Shown: positions 9,801 through 18,216, counted from the stretch's first letter. The stretch: 64,000 bases of DNA from Oceanospirillum sanctuarii (GCF_002150805.1 NZ_MTBA01000007.1:124001-188000), one strand, 5' to 3'. A program made the numbers and translations. The notes: generated by a model from the letters alone, not told the origin.

Positions 9801-10097
9801 GACCTGACGATCATTCATCAGAATAAAGGCGTCGTTACGGTGCATCGCTTCATCAACCACTACCGCCTCCCGGGCGAACTGACTGATCGGGCCGGTAAGT
9901 TGCTGGTGATTGAGAGCAAGCTGATGGAGCAGGTCGTGTTCGGTGAATATTGCGGCAGGTTTCTGATCTTCGGAGGTGATAACGATACAGCTGCACTTTT
10001 CCTGCTGCATCAGCTGGAGGACGGCTGCAATCTCTTTTTCCGGTGGAACCGTAATCAGCTGAGGCGATAACATCTGGCTGATTTTTAGTGATTCCAT
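6828..10097 (-). CDS. CBS-PAS-GGDEF-EAL cyclic-di-GMP signalling protein
   Basis: This 1089-residue protein has no membrane segment. Four CBS motifs occupy about residues 1-260, forming two Bateman modules that usually bind adenine nucleotides. Three PAS domains follow (about 285-400, 405-530 and 540-650), then GGDEF (motif RLGGDEF near residue 731) and EAL (EALVRW near residue 860). Both catalytic signatures are intact, including DDFGTGYSS and AEGVET in the EAL half. No RxxD inhibitory site precedes GGDEF. The open frame extends to 10154, but the ATG at 10097 follows a strong GAGGAG at good spacing, so I choose it. It could make or degrade c-di-GMP depending on nucleotide and PAS inputs. Confidence 0.93.
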   Translation of the reverse strand: MESLKISQMLSPQLITVPPEKEIAAVLQLMQQEKCSCIVITSEDQKPAAIFTEHDLLHQLALNHQQLTGPISQFAREAVVVDEAMHRNDAFILMNDRQVSHLVVTNADGLIVGVVCNKDFTDHFLHLPVAINLKVSQVMSRQVVTLSPKDTLQQALSEMDKAHISSIVVTDEGKAVGILSERDLVQLALERHNLAHLPLYDVMHTPVLSIDSDCLILTALQRMEHHQVRRFIVSDTEKKVCGIITHHDISRAIQMSYVDYLEAELQNREAAFSSLKDQLEKADQNDLLTTLMDQVRDGIYILSAVDLSVVDVNKQACRQTGFSREELIGKQLTDISTYAVHITADMMKEQMKQRPSLFFHTEHKIKQGGTLPVEINTTLVRLGDDDYFVASARDISERLRIEENLKEREETYRSVIETSMDGFWIIDTEGKILEVNKAYCEMVGYTEEEILELGIHDLDCNENEVQVKAHIGNVFRNGKDLFESRHRCKDGSIIDVEVKASFWPHRGGRLFIHLKDITQRKQNELRLKQAAAVFENTNEAVMVVSAQRKIQRVNKAFCNMTGYSEEEVLGRSPAILQSGEQDRRFYKAMWHNIRTYGHWQGELISRRADGSTYPELLNISVVRDHNGDINHYVGVFADLSEQRESESRLMFLDYHDPLTGLANRKNLMMRTDHAIRQLPKEKHQVALIVIGLDRFKNVNDSYGHSSGDELLRHIASMLDQDVPEADTICRLGGDEFALLFDHLSDTDELIRIANNLIRRISQPWKLSDNRTVKLGASMGVSLAPQNGLDADTLLQHADAALFQAKNEGRSRLRFFSDELTQNARNRLELETRMHQALLQDELEVYFQPQVDILSQEIIGAEALVRWNHPTDGMIPPNDFIPQCEENGLIHEIGLKVLEQTCRQGKAWLDEGFEPIQLAVNLSAVQLRNPELYVHITRILLETGFPPQQLELELTESSLMGNPEQPLKLLQQLKDIGIKLAMDDFGTGYSSFTQLKQLPLDLLKIDKSFIDEIDQNQDDFEIVAAITAMGQALGLKVLAEGVETKKQLHALADLKCDRYQGYLLSKPIPIKDFAELRKRHKAEHSISYSI

Positions 10098-10434
10098 GAT
10101 GGCTCCTCGTTGGATCAGAGGCTGCTGCATTTCTGACAGCAGCCCTACAGGCAACTTATCGGCGAAAATGCCATTTCCTGCAAGTGCTAAGTTGGTAAAG
10201 CACAGAGTTTGTAAGGGCCTGGTCTTTAAAGTACTGGGTCTTTAAATGTACTGCCTCTATTTAAAGTCTGGCTCTTTAAATTAAAGTTCTGGCCCTGCGG
10301 CTTGATGCAGAGGTTAACATTTATTATTTATGTATCAAAATGTAACTGCTGCCCTTTTGAGTCAGATCATTAACTGCTAAATCAGTAAGTTATGAATGAT
10401 GCTGCTCATACGTTATTCAGGCTTTAGTTGGGTG
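10098..10434. other. Intergenic region with imperfect CTTTAAA repeats
   Basis: This 337-base gap separates selO from the start of the c-di-GMP gene. Bases 10221-10290 hold four related units of about 15-21 bases, each with TTTAAA and most ending in ACT or TCT preceded by CTTTAAA. The rest is AT-rich, and no gene is visible. Confidence 0.55.
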
Positions 10435-11964
10435 TTATGAAGAGCAGCTCAGACAAATGCCTGCGCTCCACTCTGGAGCCGGGCCCGCATATTGTGGAAG
10501 CTTTGGATGATACTCGAATGGCCGCTGCAACAGAGTGAGCAGCTCGTTAACGCGACTCATATCCCCCTGATGAGCAAGCTCTATCGCTTCCTGTGCCATA
10601 TAGTTTCTCAACAGATAAACCGGGTTCACCCTCTGCATATTGGTCAGTCGCTTCTCTTCCGTCAGATCCCCTGATGCCATCCGCTGATGATATTGCTTCA
10701 GCCAAAGCTCAAAGGCTGCAGGGTAGGTGCAGATACCTGCCAGTTTATGCTGTTGCTCGCTGACCGGTGTTTCGCTCAATAAGCGGAAGAAGAGGGTGAT
10801 ATCGGTTTTCTGGACTTCTAACAGTCGCCAAAGATCTTCGATCAGCTGACGGTCAGTTTCAGCGGTTTTGTCTGGGTTGGTATTGTCTGAACTGGTTTGA
10901 TCGGATTCCAACCCCAGTCGCTGGCGCATCAGTGTCAGATATTCCTGCTGATAGATTCCAGTGAAGTGCACCAGTTCTTCTTCTAACAGGCTTTGCGCTG
11001 TTTTGGCATCATCGGATACCAGTGGCATAAAACACTGCGCCAGGCAGTAAAGATTCCACAGCATCGCATCCGGCTGTTTTTTGAAGGCATAGCGTCCCTG
11101 ATGATCAGAGTGATTACTGACCTGATCTGCCTTGTAGCTGTCCATAAACTGGAAGGGGCCGTAGTCGAAGGTCTCACCGATAATCGACATGTTGTCGGTA
11201 TTCATCACTCCATGGACAAAACCGTAAGCCTGCCAGCGGGCAACCAGTCCGGCACTACGATGAATGACCTCCCGGATCAGTGCCAGCGGCGGGTTATCGG
11301 TTTCGCTAAGCGTCGGGTAGTAACGCTCAATCACGTAGTGGGTCAGCTTGTTCAGATCATCGTGCTGGCGGCTGTGGTAGAGGTATTCAAAATGGCCAAA
11401 GCGGATATGACAGGGGGTGACCCGCAAAAGGGTAGCACAGGGTTCGGGAAAGTTTTCCCGCAGCACGGTATCGGTTGAACCAATAATGCAGAGCGCTTCT
11501 GTGGTCGGGATACCAAGACCCGCCATAGCGGCACTGGCCAGATATTCCCGGATACTGGATCGTAATACAGCTCGCCCATCACCAAAGCGGGAATAAGCGG
11601 TTTTACCCGCGCCTTTCAGATAGAGATCCCGAAGGATACCGTCAGGCCCTAAATGTTCACCCAGTAAAAGCCCGCGACCATCTCCCAATTGCGGGTTGTA
11701 GGTACCGAACTGATGGCCGGTGTACTTCATCGCTAACGGATCACTACCGGTAAAGAGTCTCTGGCCGCTGGCAAACTCTGCTAATTCCTGACGGTCAATC
11801 AAGTCAGGATTCAGCCCCAGTTTTTGGGCAACATCAGCATTCATACTGACCAGATAAGGATCATTCAACGGAGCAGGGGGGATAAGCTGGAAATGTTGTT
11901 CCGGCAGCAGCTGGTAGTGGCGGGTCAGTTGCAGAGCCTTCAGGCGGAGATTTCCGGTGGTCAA
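10435..11964 (-). CDS. selO: Protein adenylyltransferase SelO (YdiU family)
   Basis: SelO is a pseudokinase-fold enzyme that transfers AMP from ATP to proteins (AMPylation), linked to redox homeostasis. The 509-residue length fits the family (E. coli YdiU has 478). The segment LKGAGKTAYSRFGDGRAVLR (around residue 115) is the family hallmark, and MNTDNMSIIGETFDYGPF carries the catalytic and metal-binding residues. The C-terminus ends in CSS, where eukaryotic SelO has selenocysteine-Ser-Ser. The start is a TTG at 11964 with a weak AGAG upstream; no better ATG is visible near the conserved N-terminus. It is a single gene. Confidence 0.95.
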   Translation of the reverse strand: MTTGNLRLKALQLTRHYQLLPEQHFQLIPPAPLNDPYLVSMNADVAQKLGLNPDLIDRQELAEFASGQRLFTGSDPLAMKYTGHQFGTYNPQLGDGRGLLLGEHLGPDGILRDLYLKGAGKTAYSRFGDGRAVLRSSIREYLASAAMAGLGIPTTEALCIIGSTDTVLRENFPEPCATLLRVTPCHIRFGHFEYLYHSRQHDDLNKLTHYVIERYYPTLSETDNPPLALIREVIHRSAGLVARWQAYGFVHGVMNTDNMSIIGETFDYGPFQFMDSYKADQVSNHSDHQGRYAFKKQPDAMLWNLYCLAQCFMPLVSDDAKTAQSLLEEELVHFTGIYQQEYLTLMRQRLGLESDQTSSDNTNPDKTAETDRQLIEDLWRLLEVQKTDITLFFRLLSETPVSEQQHKLAGICTYPAAFELWLKQYHQRMASGDLTEEKRLTNMQRVNPVYLLRNYMAQEAIELAHQGDMSRVNELLTLLQRPFEYHPKLPQYAGPAPEWSAGICLSCSS

Positions 11965-12279
11965 AGCGCAGCTCTCTTATTGCGGCGGAATGAATTTATA
12001 TCATAGTGTTTTGGTCGGGATTGTCTATCAGTAGTCTCAATGGCTTTGGCAGAGGCGTAGGCAGAGGTAGTTAATTGGAAAGGTCGCCTCAGTTAAAAAA
12101 TACCTCGCAAGGCCTATACCGGTTGCTTGGTTTTTAGGCCTATAATCTCAGCCTTAAATTTTGCCGCACTGCATCATAGACCGCTGTTTAGCCTGTCTTA
12201 CAGACATCCGATTCAGGGTGCGCGCAATCGGCGGTCGTGGCTGCAGATGATAATAAGATAACAATCAAGAAGGCCCCCG
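11965..12279. other. Divergent intergenic region between selO and nhaD
   Basis: No gene is seen in these 315 bases. TATAAT at 12141-12146 is a good -10 element for nhaD, but no clear -35 lies 17 bases upstream. The octamer GGCCTATA occurs twice about 27 bases apart (near 12112 and 12138), the second overlapping the -10. Confidence 0.4.
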
Positions 12280-13530
12280 ATGACCGAACTGCTGCATACC
12301 GTCCTGCTGGCGCTGGCTTTTTTAGCGCTGTTAGGTGTTGTTTTTGAAGAAGTAATCCATATCAACAAAGCCAAGGTGACCCTGTTTCTGGGGACTGTCT
12401 CCTGGCTTTTGATGTTTATCTTTCCTGAAAGTGAAGCGGGTCTTGTCCGCATCGAAGAAGGCTTGTCTGAGAGTATCTCTGAGATCGCCGAGCTTTGGTT
12501 GTTTCTGGTAGCGGCGATGACCTTCGTTGCCTATCTGAACAAGAAAGGCCTGATTCAGAACCTGATCTACCTCTTTCTTCCCTCACGCATCTCCGAGAAG
12601 ATGCTGCTGGTGCTGACCGGCCTGTTCTGTTTTGTTTTCTCTTCGATTGCCGACAACATCACCGCAACGCTGGTGTCTGCGGCGCTGATTCTGTCTCTGA
12701 ATCTGGAAGCCAAAAAGACCCTGCGTTTTGCGGCTCTGGTGGTGTTTGCGGTGAACTCCGGTGGTGTGGCGCTGATTACCGGTGACGTAACTACTCTGAT
12801 GATCTTCCTCTCTGGTCATGTCGGCGTACTGCAGCTGCTGTACCTGTCGCTGCCAGCACTGATCGGTGTTGTTGCTCTGACCCTGATGCTCTCCTTTGGC
12901 CTGAAAGGGGATGTAGTGATCGAGAAGAAGATCACGCCGATTCGTCGGGTGGATCTGATCATCGCTGTGGTGTTCCTGAGCACCATTCTGCTGACCATCG
13001 CCTTTAACGCCCTGTTCCATATTCCGCCGATGCTGACCTTCCTGGCGGGTATGTCTCTGATGTTTCTGGTGGCGCGTTTCTTCGATGATGATAACGAAGA
13101 TCCCATCATGGATTACATTCGGGTGATTGAGTTTGAAACCCTGCTCTTCTTCCTCGGTATCCTGCTGTTGGTGGGTATGCTGAAAGAGATCGGTGTGCTG
13201 GAAAGTCTGGTGAGTCTCTACGAGATGATGCCGCCACTGCTGGCTAACTATCTGATGGGTGTTCTTTCCGCCGGTATTGATAACGTACCTCTGACTGCAG
13301 CGGTACTGAAAGCGGGTATCGAGATGAGCACGCAGGAGTGGATGGGCCTGACTTACGCCGTAGGTGTGGGTGGTTCCCTGCTGGTGATCGGTTCAGCTGC
13401 CGGTATTGTGATGATGAGCAAAATCGGTGCCCTGACTTTTGGCCGTTATGTGCGTTTTATTCTGCCGTTGCTGATCGCCTACACCATAGGTTATGCCGGT
13501 GCCTGGGTACTGGGACACTGGATGTTCTGA
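12280..13530 (+). CDS. nhaD: Sodium/proton antiporter, NhaD type
   Basis: This is a 416-residue polytopic membrane protein of the ion-transporter superfamily with about 12 hydrophobic segments. The segments SSIADNITATL (first half) and SAGIDNVPLTAAVLKAG (second half) are the two conserved Asn/Asp-bearing re-entrant regions of NhaD antiporters. NhaD exports Na+ or Li+ in exchange for H+ at alkaline pH and is common in marine and halophilic bacteria. AAGAAGG precedes the ATG. It is a single gene, ended by a strong terminator. An NhaR-like regulator occurs far away at the right edge of the window; no functional link can be shown. Confidence 0.92.
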   Translation: MTELLHTVLLALAFLALLGVVFEEVIHINKAKVTLFLGTVSWLLMFIFPESEAGLVRIEEGLSESISEIAELWLFLVAAMTFVAYLNKKGLIQNLIYLFLPSRISEKMLLVLTGLFCFVFSSIADNITATLVSAALILSLNLEAKKTLRFAALVVFAVNSGGVALITGDVTTLMIFLSGHVGVLQLLYLSLPALIGVVALTLMLSFGLKGDVVIEKKITPIRRVDLIIAVVFLSTILLTIAFNALFHIPPMLTFLAGMSLMFLVARFFDDDNEDPIMDYIRVIEFETLLFFLGILLLVGMLKEIGVLESLVSLYEMMPPLLANYLMGVLSAGIDNVPLTAAVLKAGIEMSTQEWMGLTYAVGVGGSLLVIGSAAGIVMMSKIGALTFGRYVRFILPLLIAYTIGYAGAWVLGHWMF

Positions 13531-13550
13531 TCCCTGTTTAACGACCCCGG

Positions 13551-13577
13551 AAAGGCCAGCATTGCTGGCCTTTTTGT
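13551..13577 (+). terminator. Rho-independent terminator of nhaD
   Basis: AAAGGCCAGC pairs with GCTGGCCTTT around ATT and is followed by TTTTGTT. Confidence 0.92.
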
Positions 13578-13672
13578 TGTCCGCCTTTCCCGTTAACTTT
13601 CTGTCATACTTGGATTATTCCGAGTCCTTATTTACTCGTCATAACCTATTCATTGAATGACAGGAGCCACCC

Positions 13673-15346
13673 GTGTCTTCCATCGCCCGTCTTTCTCTTT
13701 CCCGCTCTCTGAGCTTCTCGTTCCGGCTGAATCTGCAGGCACGTATGCTGATTCTGCTGGGTGGCTTTGCTCTCCTGCTGACACTGGCGATGGGGGCTGT
13801 GTCCCTCAACTTTATCGCCAGCACGCTGGAAACTCAGATGGGTCAGCAGGCGCTGGATGTTGCCAGGGCCGTTGCCCGTTTGCCGCAGATACGGGAAGGA
13901 CTGCAGGAGGAAGACAGCCGGAAAATTCAGCCCCTGGTGGAAGAGATACGCTCGGCTATCGGTGCGCGTTTTATCGTGGTCGGTGATGAAAACGGGGTTC
14001 GCTATGCCCACCCGATACCGGATCGGATCGGTAAAAAGATGGTCGGTGGCGACAACGCACGGGCCCTTGAACTAGGTGAGGAGTATGTCTCTACCGCTAT
14101 CGGCAGTTTGGGGCCATCGGTGCGCGGCAAAGTACCTGTTTTCTCAGAAGGCCGAGATGGTGATCAGGAGGTGATTGGCATTATCTCCGTGGGCTACATG
14201 CTTAATCAGGTTGATCAGGTGGTGGGGCATTATCAGACCGGCATCTGGTGGTTTTCGGCGGCCACGGTACTGGTGAGCCTTTTTATCGCCAAGCTGATCA
14301 GTGATTATTTCAAACGGGCGATTTTTGGCTTTGAGCCGGAAGAGATCGCCCGTCTTTATCAGGAACGAAATGCTACTCTGCAATCGGTCAGGGAAGGGGT
14401 TATCGCCATTAACCCCAAAGGGGATATCACCACCTTTAACGAGGCTGCACTGAACATCTTCGGGCTGAATCCCAATGAGAGTATGCATGGGCGCAATATT
14501 CGAGATTTGCAGACCAACGGCGATCTTTTGCAGGTGATGCAGACCGGGAAACCGATTCTAGATAAAGAGGATATTATCGGTGGCCAGCGGGTGGTGGTAA
14601 ACCGTATTCCTCTGTTCCAGAGTGGTGTGGGGCATGAGTCGAAAAAAGTGATTGGAGCGGTATCCAGTTTCCGTCTGAAAGATGAGCTGGATCGTATGAC
14701 CGATCAGCTGAACCGTATGCAGATCTACGCCGATACCCTGAGAAGTCAGGCTCACGAATACTCCAATAAACTGCACACGATTGCTGGTCTGATTCAGATT
14801 GGAGCAACCGATCAGGCGATTGAAGTGATCGGGCAGGAAACCCGTGATCACCAGACCCTGCTGCACTTCTTGCTAAGTGCGGTGCCTGATCCTGTGCTCT
14901 CCGGTTGTATTCTGGGTAAATACAACCGCGCCCGTGAACTGGGGCTGACCCTTGAGATTGACCCCGAAAGTCAGATGCAGGATCTGCCGGATGATCTGCC
15001 AAGGGAGTTACTGGTAACTATTCTGGCTAACCTGTTAGATAACGCTATGGATGCCTCATTAGCTGCAGGTAATGCCAAGCATATTCGCTTGTCGATGACA
15101 GATCTGGGGAATGACCTGATCTTCGAAGTAGAAGATGAAGGGCAGGGTGTTGATCCGGCGCAGACCGAAGCGTTGTTTGCAAAAGGGGTCAGCAGCAAAT
15201 CGGGGCAGAATCATGGCTACGGCTTGTATCTGGTGGCTCAGGCTCTGAATCGTCTCCATGGCGAGATCGCTCTGGAACCTGTTGAACCTAAGGGTACCCG
15301 GGCAGTGGTTTATATTCCTAAAGAAGCGGTTAAAACAGAAGCTTAG
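13673..15346 (+). CDS. Sensor histidine kinase, CitA/DcuS family
   Basis: This 557-residue membrane kinase has two transmembrane helices (about 27-50 and 190-210) around a periplasmic PDC/PAS-like domain. The segment ending GYMLNQVDQVV is typical of the CitA/DcuS family. A cytoplasmic PAS domain follows (about 230-345), then a short dimerisation region with the phospho-acceptor in AHEYSNKLH (His about 361) and an HATPase (LLDNAMDA, DEGQGVD, GYGLYLV). These kinases sense citrate or C4-dicarboxylates directly. The start is GTG 13673 with CAGGAG seven bases before. It is paired with the regulator gene at 15558 and faces tctCBA, so it most likely controls tricarboxylate uptake. Confidence 0.92.
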   Translation: MSSIARLSLSRSLSFSFRLNLQARMLILLGGFALLLTLAMGAVSLNFIASTLETQMGQQALDVARAVARLPQIREGLQEEDSRKIQPLVEEIRSAIGARFIVVGDENGVRYAHPIPDRIGKKMVGGDNARALELGEEYVSTAIGSLGPSVRGKVPVFSEGRDGDQEVIGIISVGYMLNQVDQVVGHYQTGIWWFSAATVLVSLFIAKLISDYFKRAIFGFEPEEIARLYQERNATLQSVREGVIAINPKGDITTFNEAALNIFGLNPNESMHGRNIRDLQTNGDLLQVMQTGKPILDKEDIIGGQRVVVNRIPLFQSGVGHESKKVIGAVSSFRLKDELDRMTDQLNRMQIYADTLRSQAHEYSNKLHTIAGLIQIGATDQAIEVIGQETRDHQTLLHFLLSAVPDPVLSGCILGKYNRARELGLTLEIDPESQMQDLPDDLPRELLVTILANLLDNAMDASLAAGNAKHIRLSMTDLGNDLIFEVEDEGQGVDPAQTEALFAKGVSSKSGQNHGYGLYLVAQALNRLHGEIALEPVEPKGTRAVVYIPKEAVKTEA

Positions 15347-15394
15347 GGCGGTACAGGGTATAATCGGAACGCATACAGGCACTCATTGCCAATC

Positions 15395-15472
15395 AATCAA
15401 GCAACCAACGAAACGAATAACGAAATCAATAACCAGATCAATAAACAGACCAATAACCAAGCCAATAAAAAG
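15395..15472 (+). repeat. Imperfect 12-base tandem repeats (AATAACCAGATC-like)
   Basis: At least four adjacent 12-base units start at 15416, 15428, 15440 and 15452, with a partial unit at 15464 and weaker similarity upstream from 15395. They are read in the same frame as the kinase gene that ends at 15346 and would encode a repeating Asn-Asn/Lys-Gln/Glu-x pattern until TGA at 15497. Confidence 0.75.
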
Positions 15473-15557
15473 AGTGCGCCTTACCTGATCTGCACCTGAT
15501 CAACATGGGTCAGACGGGGTCAAAGGCAGTACAGACAAAAAAAGGTTACCGAGACGT

Positions 15558-16343
15558 ATGACACAGGTTTTGCCATCGGCAGACGTACCCGTAAACGACA
15601 CGCCGTTTCGCATTGTGATTGCGGAAGATGATCGTCGCATTGCAGAGATTCAGCAGCGTTTTATCGAGAAGATTCCCGGTTTTGTGGTTGAGGGTATCGC
15701 GCTGACATTAGATGAAGCGCGGGATCTGACCGAGATTCTGCAGCCGGATCTGATTCTGTTAGACATCCACTTTCCGGAAGGCACGGGTCTGGAACTGCTG
15801 CAGGAATTGCGCGGACGCAATCAGGCTACGGATGTGATACTGGTTACTGCCGCTAAAGAAGCCTCTACGTTGCAGGCGGCGCTTCGTGGCGGCGTGTTTG
15901 ATTATATCCTCAAGCCACTGGTGTTTGATCGCTTACAGGCGGCATTGCAGAACTACAGTCGCCATCGCCAGCAGTTAGAAGCTCTGGTGCAGCAGGAGTC
16001 TCATCTGGCGCAACAGGATGTGGATCAGCTGTTACCGCGCAGTGAGATGGGGCATACCGCCGAAGCGGATTCAGACGTTGAAAATACCGATCGGAGCCAA
16101 AGCCCTGCCGTCCCTAAAAATCTGCCTAAAGGGATTGATGCGCTGACGCTGGATAAGATCACCGCAGCTTTTAACTCTGAGCTGAGCGAAGCGGTAAATG
16201 CTGAAACGCTGGGACAGATGGTTGGTGTAAGCCGAACTACCGCACGACGTTATCTGGAATATCTGGTGAGTTGTGAGGTGCTGCAGGCGGATATCAGTTA
16301 CGGTACGGTTGGCCGACCTGAGCGTCGCTATCGGTTGAAATAA
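15558..16343 (+). CDS. Response regulator, CitB/DcuR family
   Basis: This 261-residue regulator has an N-terminal receiver with acidic residues EDD near position 24, phospho-acceptor Asp69 in LILLDIHFPEG and the conserved lysine in YILKPL. After a variable linker (about 150-195, rich in Asp and Ser) comes the CitB-type helix-turn-helix, with GVSRTTARRYLEYL and the C-terminal GRPERRYRL. Regulators of this family activate genes for transport of citrate or C4-dicarboxylates. The gap of about 210 bases after the kinase gene is unusually long for a cognate pair and is filled by tandem repeats. Likely target is the convergently oriented tctCBA operon. Confidence 0.92.
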   Translation: MTQVLPSADVPVNDTPFRIVIAEDDRRIAEIQQRFIEKIPGFVVEGIALTLDEARDLTEILQPDLILLDIHFPEGTGLELLQELRGRNQATDVILVTAAKEASTLQAALRGGVFDYILKPLVFDRLQAALQNYSRHRQQLEALVQQESHLAQQDVDQLLPRSEMGHTAEADSDVENTDRSQSPAVPKNLPKGIDALTLDKITAAFNSELSEAVNAETLGQMVGVSRTTARRYLEYLVSCEVLQADISYGTVGRPERRYRLK

Positions 16344-16389
16344 CAATCGATAATCTTTTTTGGGGCACGAAAAAAACGGGTGCTTAAAA

Positions 16390-16425
16390 CAAAAAAAGCC
16401 GGTATTCCCCTATAGGATACCGGCT
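16390..16425 (-). terminator. Rho-independent terminator, probably of tctCBA
   Basis: AGCCGGTAT (16398-16406) pairs with ATACCGGCT (16417-16425). On the minus strand the stem is followed by seven T residues, so it suits the tctCBA messenger although it is about 225 bases past the tctA stop. Confidence 0.75.
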
Positions 16426-16595
16426 AAAAAGTGAGCACGAATGCTCGACCCATTCCGAATGTGTACCCACCCGATGAGAGATCCGTTCAGGTGGGCAACG
16501 ATGTTTTAGATTCTCTGTGTGACAAAAGTTCCTGAGCTTTTGTAAAACATCATCAAATTAGTGTCGGTTTTCTTCTTTCTTTGTACTTTCTTTCT

Positions 16596-16628
16596 GTCAG
16601 GACGACCCGATGAGGTTAACGTCCTGAC
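16596..16628. other. Hairpin in the tctA 3' region
   Basis: GTCAGGAC (16596-16603) and GTCCTGAC (16621-16628) form a perfect eight-base stem with a 17-base loop. On the plus strand it is followed by TTTTCTCTGTTTTTG, so it may instead terminate transcription from the regulator gene. Confidence 0.6.
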
Positions 16629-16649
16629 TTTTCTCTGTTTTTGATCCAA

Positions 16650-18212
16650 TCAGGCGGTTTCGCCGTTGCTGTTTTCGCTGTCAGCCTGACCTGCCTTCTG
16701 TGCAGCCTTAGAGCGTTTCTTCTGCAGCAGGCTCTGAACAATCGGTGCCGCCAGAACCAGGACGGTAATGCAGACAATCACCAGCGTAATCGGACGCTCC
16801 CACAGGAAGGAGAGGCTGCCGTCAGAGATCATCAGAGCGCGACGCAGGTTGTTCTCCATCAGACCGCCCAGCACAAAGCCCAGCAGCAGCGGTGCCATCG
16901 GGAAGTTCAGCATGCGCAGGCCAATCGCTGCGATACAGAACGCCACCATCATGTAGATATCAAAGGTGTTGAAGGACACCAGATACACACCGGTAATCGC
17001 GAAGAAGAGAATCATCGGCACCAGCACGGTACGTGGAATCATCAGCAGCTTAGAGATGTACGGGATCAGCGGCAGGTTCAGGATCAGCAGTACGATGTTG
17101 CCGATGTACATGGACACAATCACTGACCAGAACACGTCCGGATTGTCGATCATCATGCGAGGGCCCGGCTGAATACCGTAAGCGATCAGAGCGCCCAGCA
17201 TGATGGCAGTAGTACCGGAACCCGGAATACCCAGTGTCAGCAGAGGTACAAAAGAACCGGATGATGACGCGTTGTTAGCCGCTTCAGGGGCAACCAGACC
17301 GCGCAGAGAACCAAAACCAAACTTTAGCTTCTCTTTCGCACTGGCCAGATTACGTTCCATACCGTAAGCCAGGAAGGCGGCGATGGTCGCACCGGCACCC
17401 GGCAGAACACCCACAATAAAGCCCAGAACCGAAGAGCGCAGAGCCGTTGGTGCAACCTCTTTCACTTCTTCTTTGGTTACCGCCATGCTGCCAATCTGGC
17501 TGGAGTCGGTTTCGTTTTCTTCCTCTTTCAGGTGATCACGCTTCAGTACGGCCATCACCACTTCTGCCAGAGCAAAGGTGGCCATCGCCAGCAGCAGGAA
17601 GCTGATACCGTCCATCAGGTCGATATTGCCGAAGGTGAAGCGTTCAACACCGGTTGAGCGGTCGGTACCTACGGTTGAGATCATCAGACCCAGAACCGTC
17701 ATCAAAAGTGCTTTAAGTACCTGACCTTTGCCAGAAAAGGCCGCAACAGCGGTCAGGCCAAGAACCATCAGAGCAAAGTAATCTGCTGACTGAAAGCTCA
17801 GGGACACGCTGGCCAGAGCCGGTGCTGCGACTAAAAGGAACACGGCAGAAATAGTACCGCCGGTGAATGATGCATAAGCCGCCAGAGCCAGTGCTTTACC
17901 CGCCTGACCTTTCTGAGCCAGCGGGTAACCGTCAAAAGCGGTTACAACGGTACTGGAACAACCCGGTGCGTTGATCAGGATCGAAGAGGTTGATCCGCCA
18001 AAAATTGCACCGTAGTAAACACCCGCCATCAGAATGATGCCTGAGGAAGGTTCCAGACCATAAGTAATAGGAATCATCAGGGCGATGGCCGAAATAGGAC
18101 CAAGACCCGGTAACATGCCGATAAAGGTTCCGACAAAACAGCCAATGAAAACCATCAGCAGATTCATGGGCATTACGGCGGTGCCCAGACCCGTTAAGAT
18201 ACCGTCTAACAT
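16650..18212 (-). CDS. tctA: Tripartite tricarboxylate transporter, large permease TctA
   Basis: This is a 520-residue permease with about 12 membrane segments. Family signatures include GMLPGLGPISAIALMIPITY (about residue 33), YYGAIFGGSTSSILINAPG and VGVLPGAGATIAAFLAYG with a second glycine-rich repeat. TctA forms the translocation channel of the TctABC transporter, which takes up citrate-like tri- or dicarboxylates with the help of the periplasmic protein TctC and a sodium or proton gradient. It begins four bases after tctB, with its GGAGG site inside the tctB end. The C-terminus is hydrophilic. Third gene of tctCBA. Confidence 0.94.
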   Translation of the reverse strand: MLDGILTGLGTAVMPMNLLMVFIGCFVGTFIGMLPGLGPISAIALMIPITYGLEPSSGIILMAGVYYGAIFGGSTSSILINAPGCSSTVVTAFDGYPLAQKGQAGKALALAAYASFTGGTISAVFLLVAAPALASVSLSFQSADYFALMVLGLTAVAAFSGKGQVLKALLMTVLGLMISTVGTDRSTGVERFTFGNIDLMDGISFLLLAMATFALAEVVMAVLKRDHLKEEENETDSSQIGSMAVTKEEVKEVAPTALRSSVLGFIVGVLPGAGATIAAFLAYGMERNLASAKEKLKFGFGSLRGLVAPEAANNASSSGSFVPLLTLGIPGSGTTAIMLGALIAYGIQPGPRMMIDNPDVFWSVIVSMYIGNIVLLILNLPLIPYISKLLMIPRTVLVPMILFFAITGVYLVSFNTFDIYMMVAFCIAAIGLRMLNFPMAPLLLGFVLGGLMENNLRRALMISDGSLSFLWERPITLVIVCITVLVLAAPIVQSLLQKKRSKAAQKAGQADSENSNGETA

Positions 18213-18216
18213 GAGC

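Larger units (their letters stand above)
16344..16649. other. Convergent intergenic region after the regulator gene and tctA
   Basis: This gap of 306 bases carries two hairpins (listed separately at 16390-16425 and 16596-16628). No gene is visible in the remaining sequence. Confidence 0.6.

Noticed and set aside
12111-12146. Repeated GGCCTATA as an operator for nhaD
   Set aside because: Only two copies exist and one includes the -10 element; chance is a sufficient explanation.
15391-15472. CRISPR-like array in the kinase-regulator gap
   Set aside because: The units are only 12 bases, directly adjacent and without spacers, so they are simple tandem repeats.
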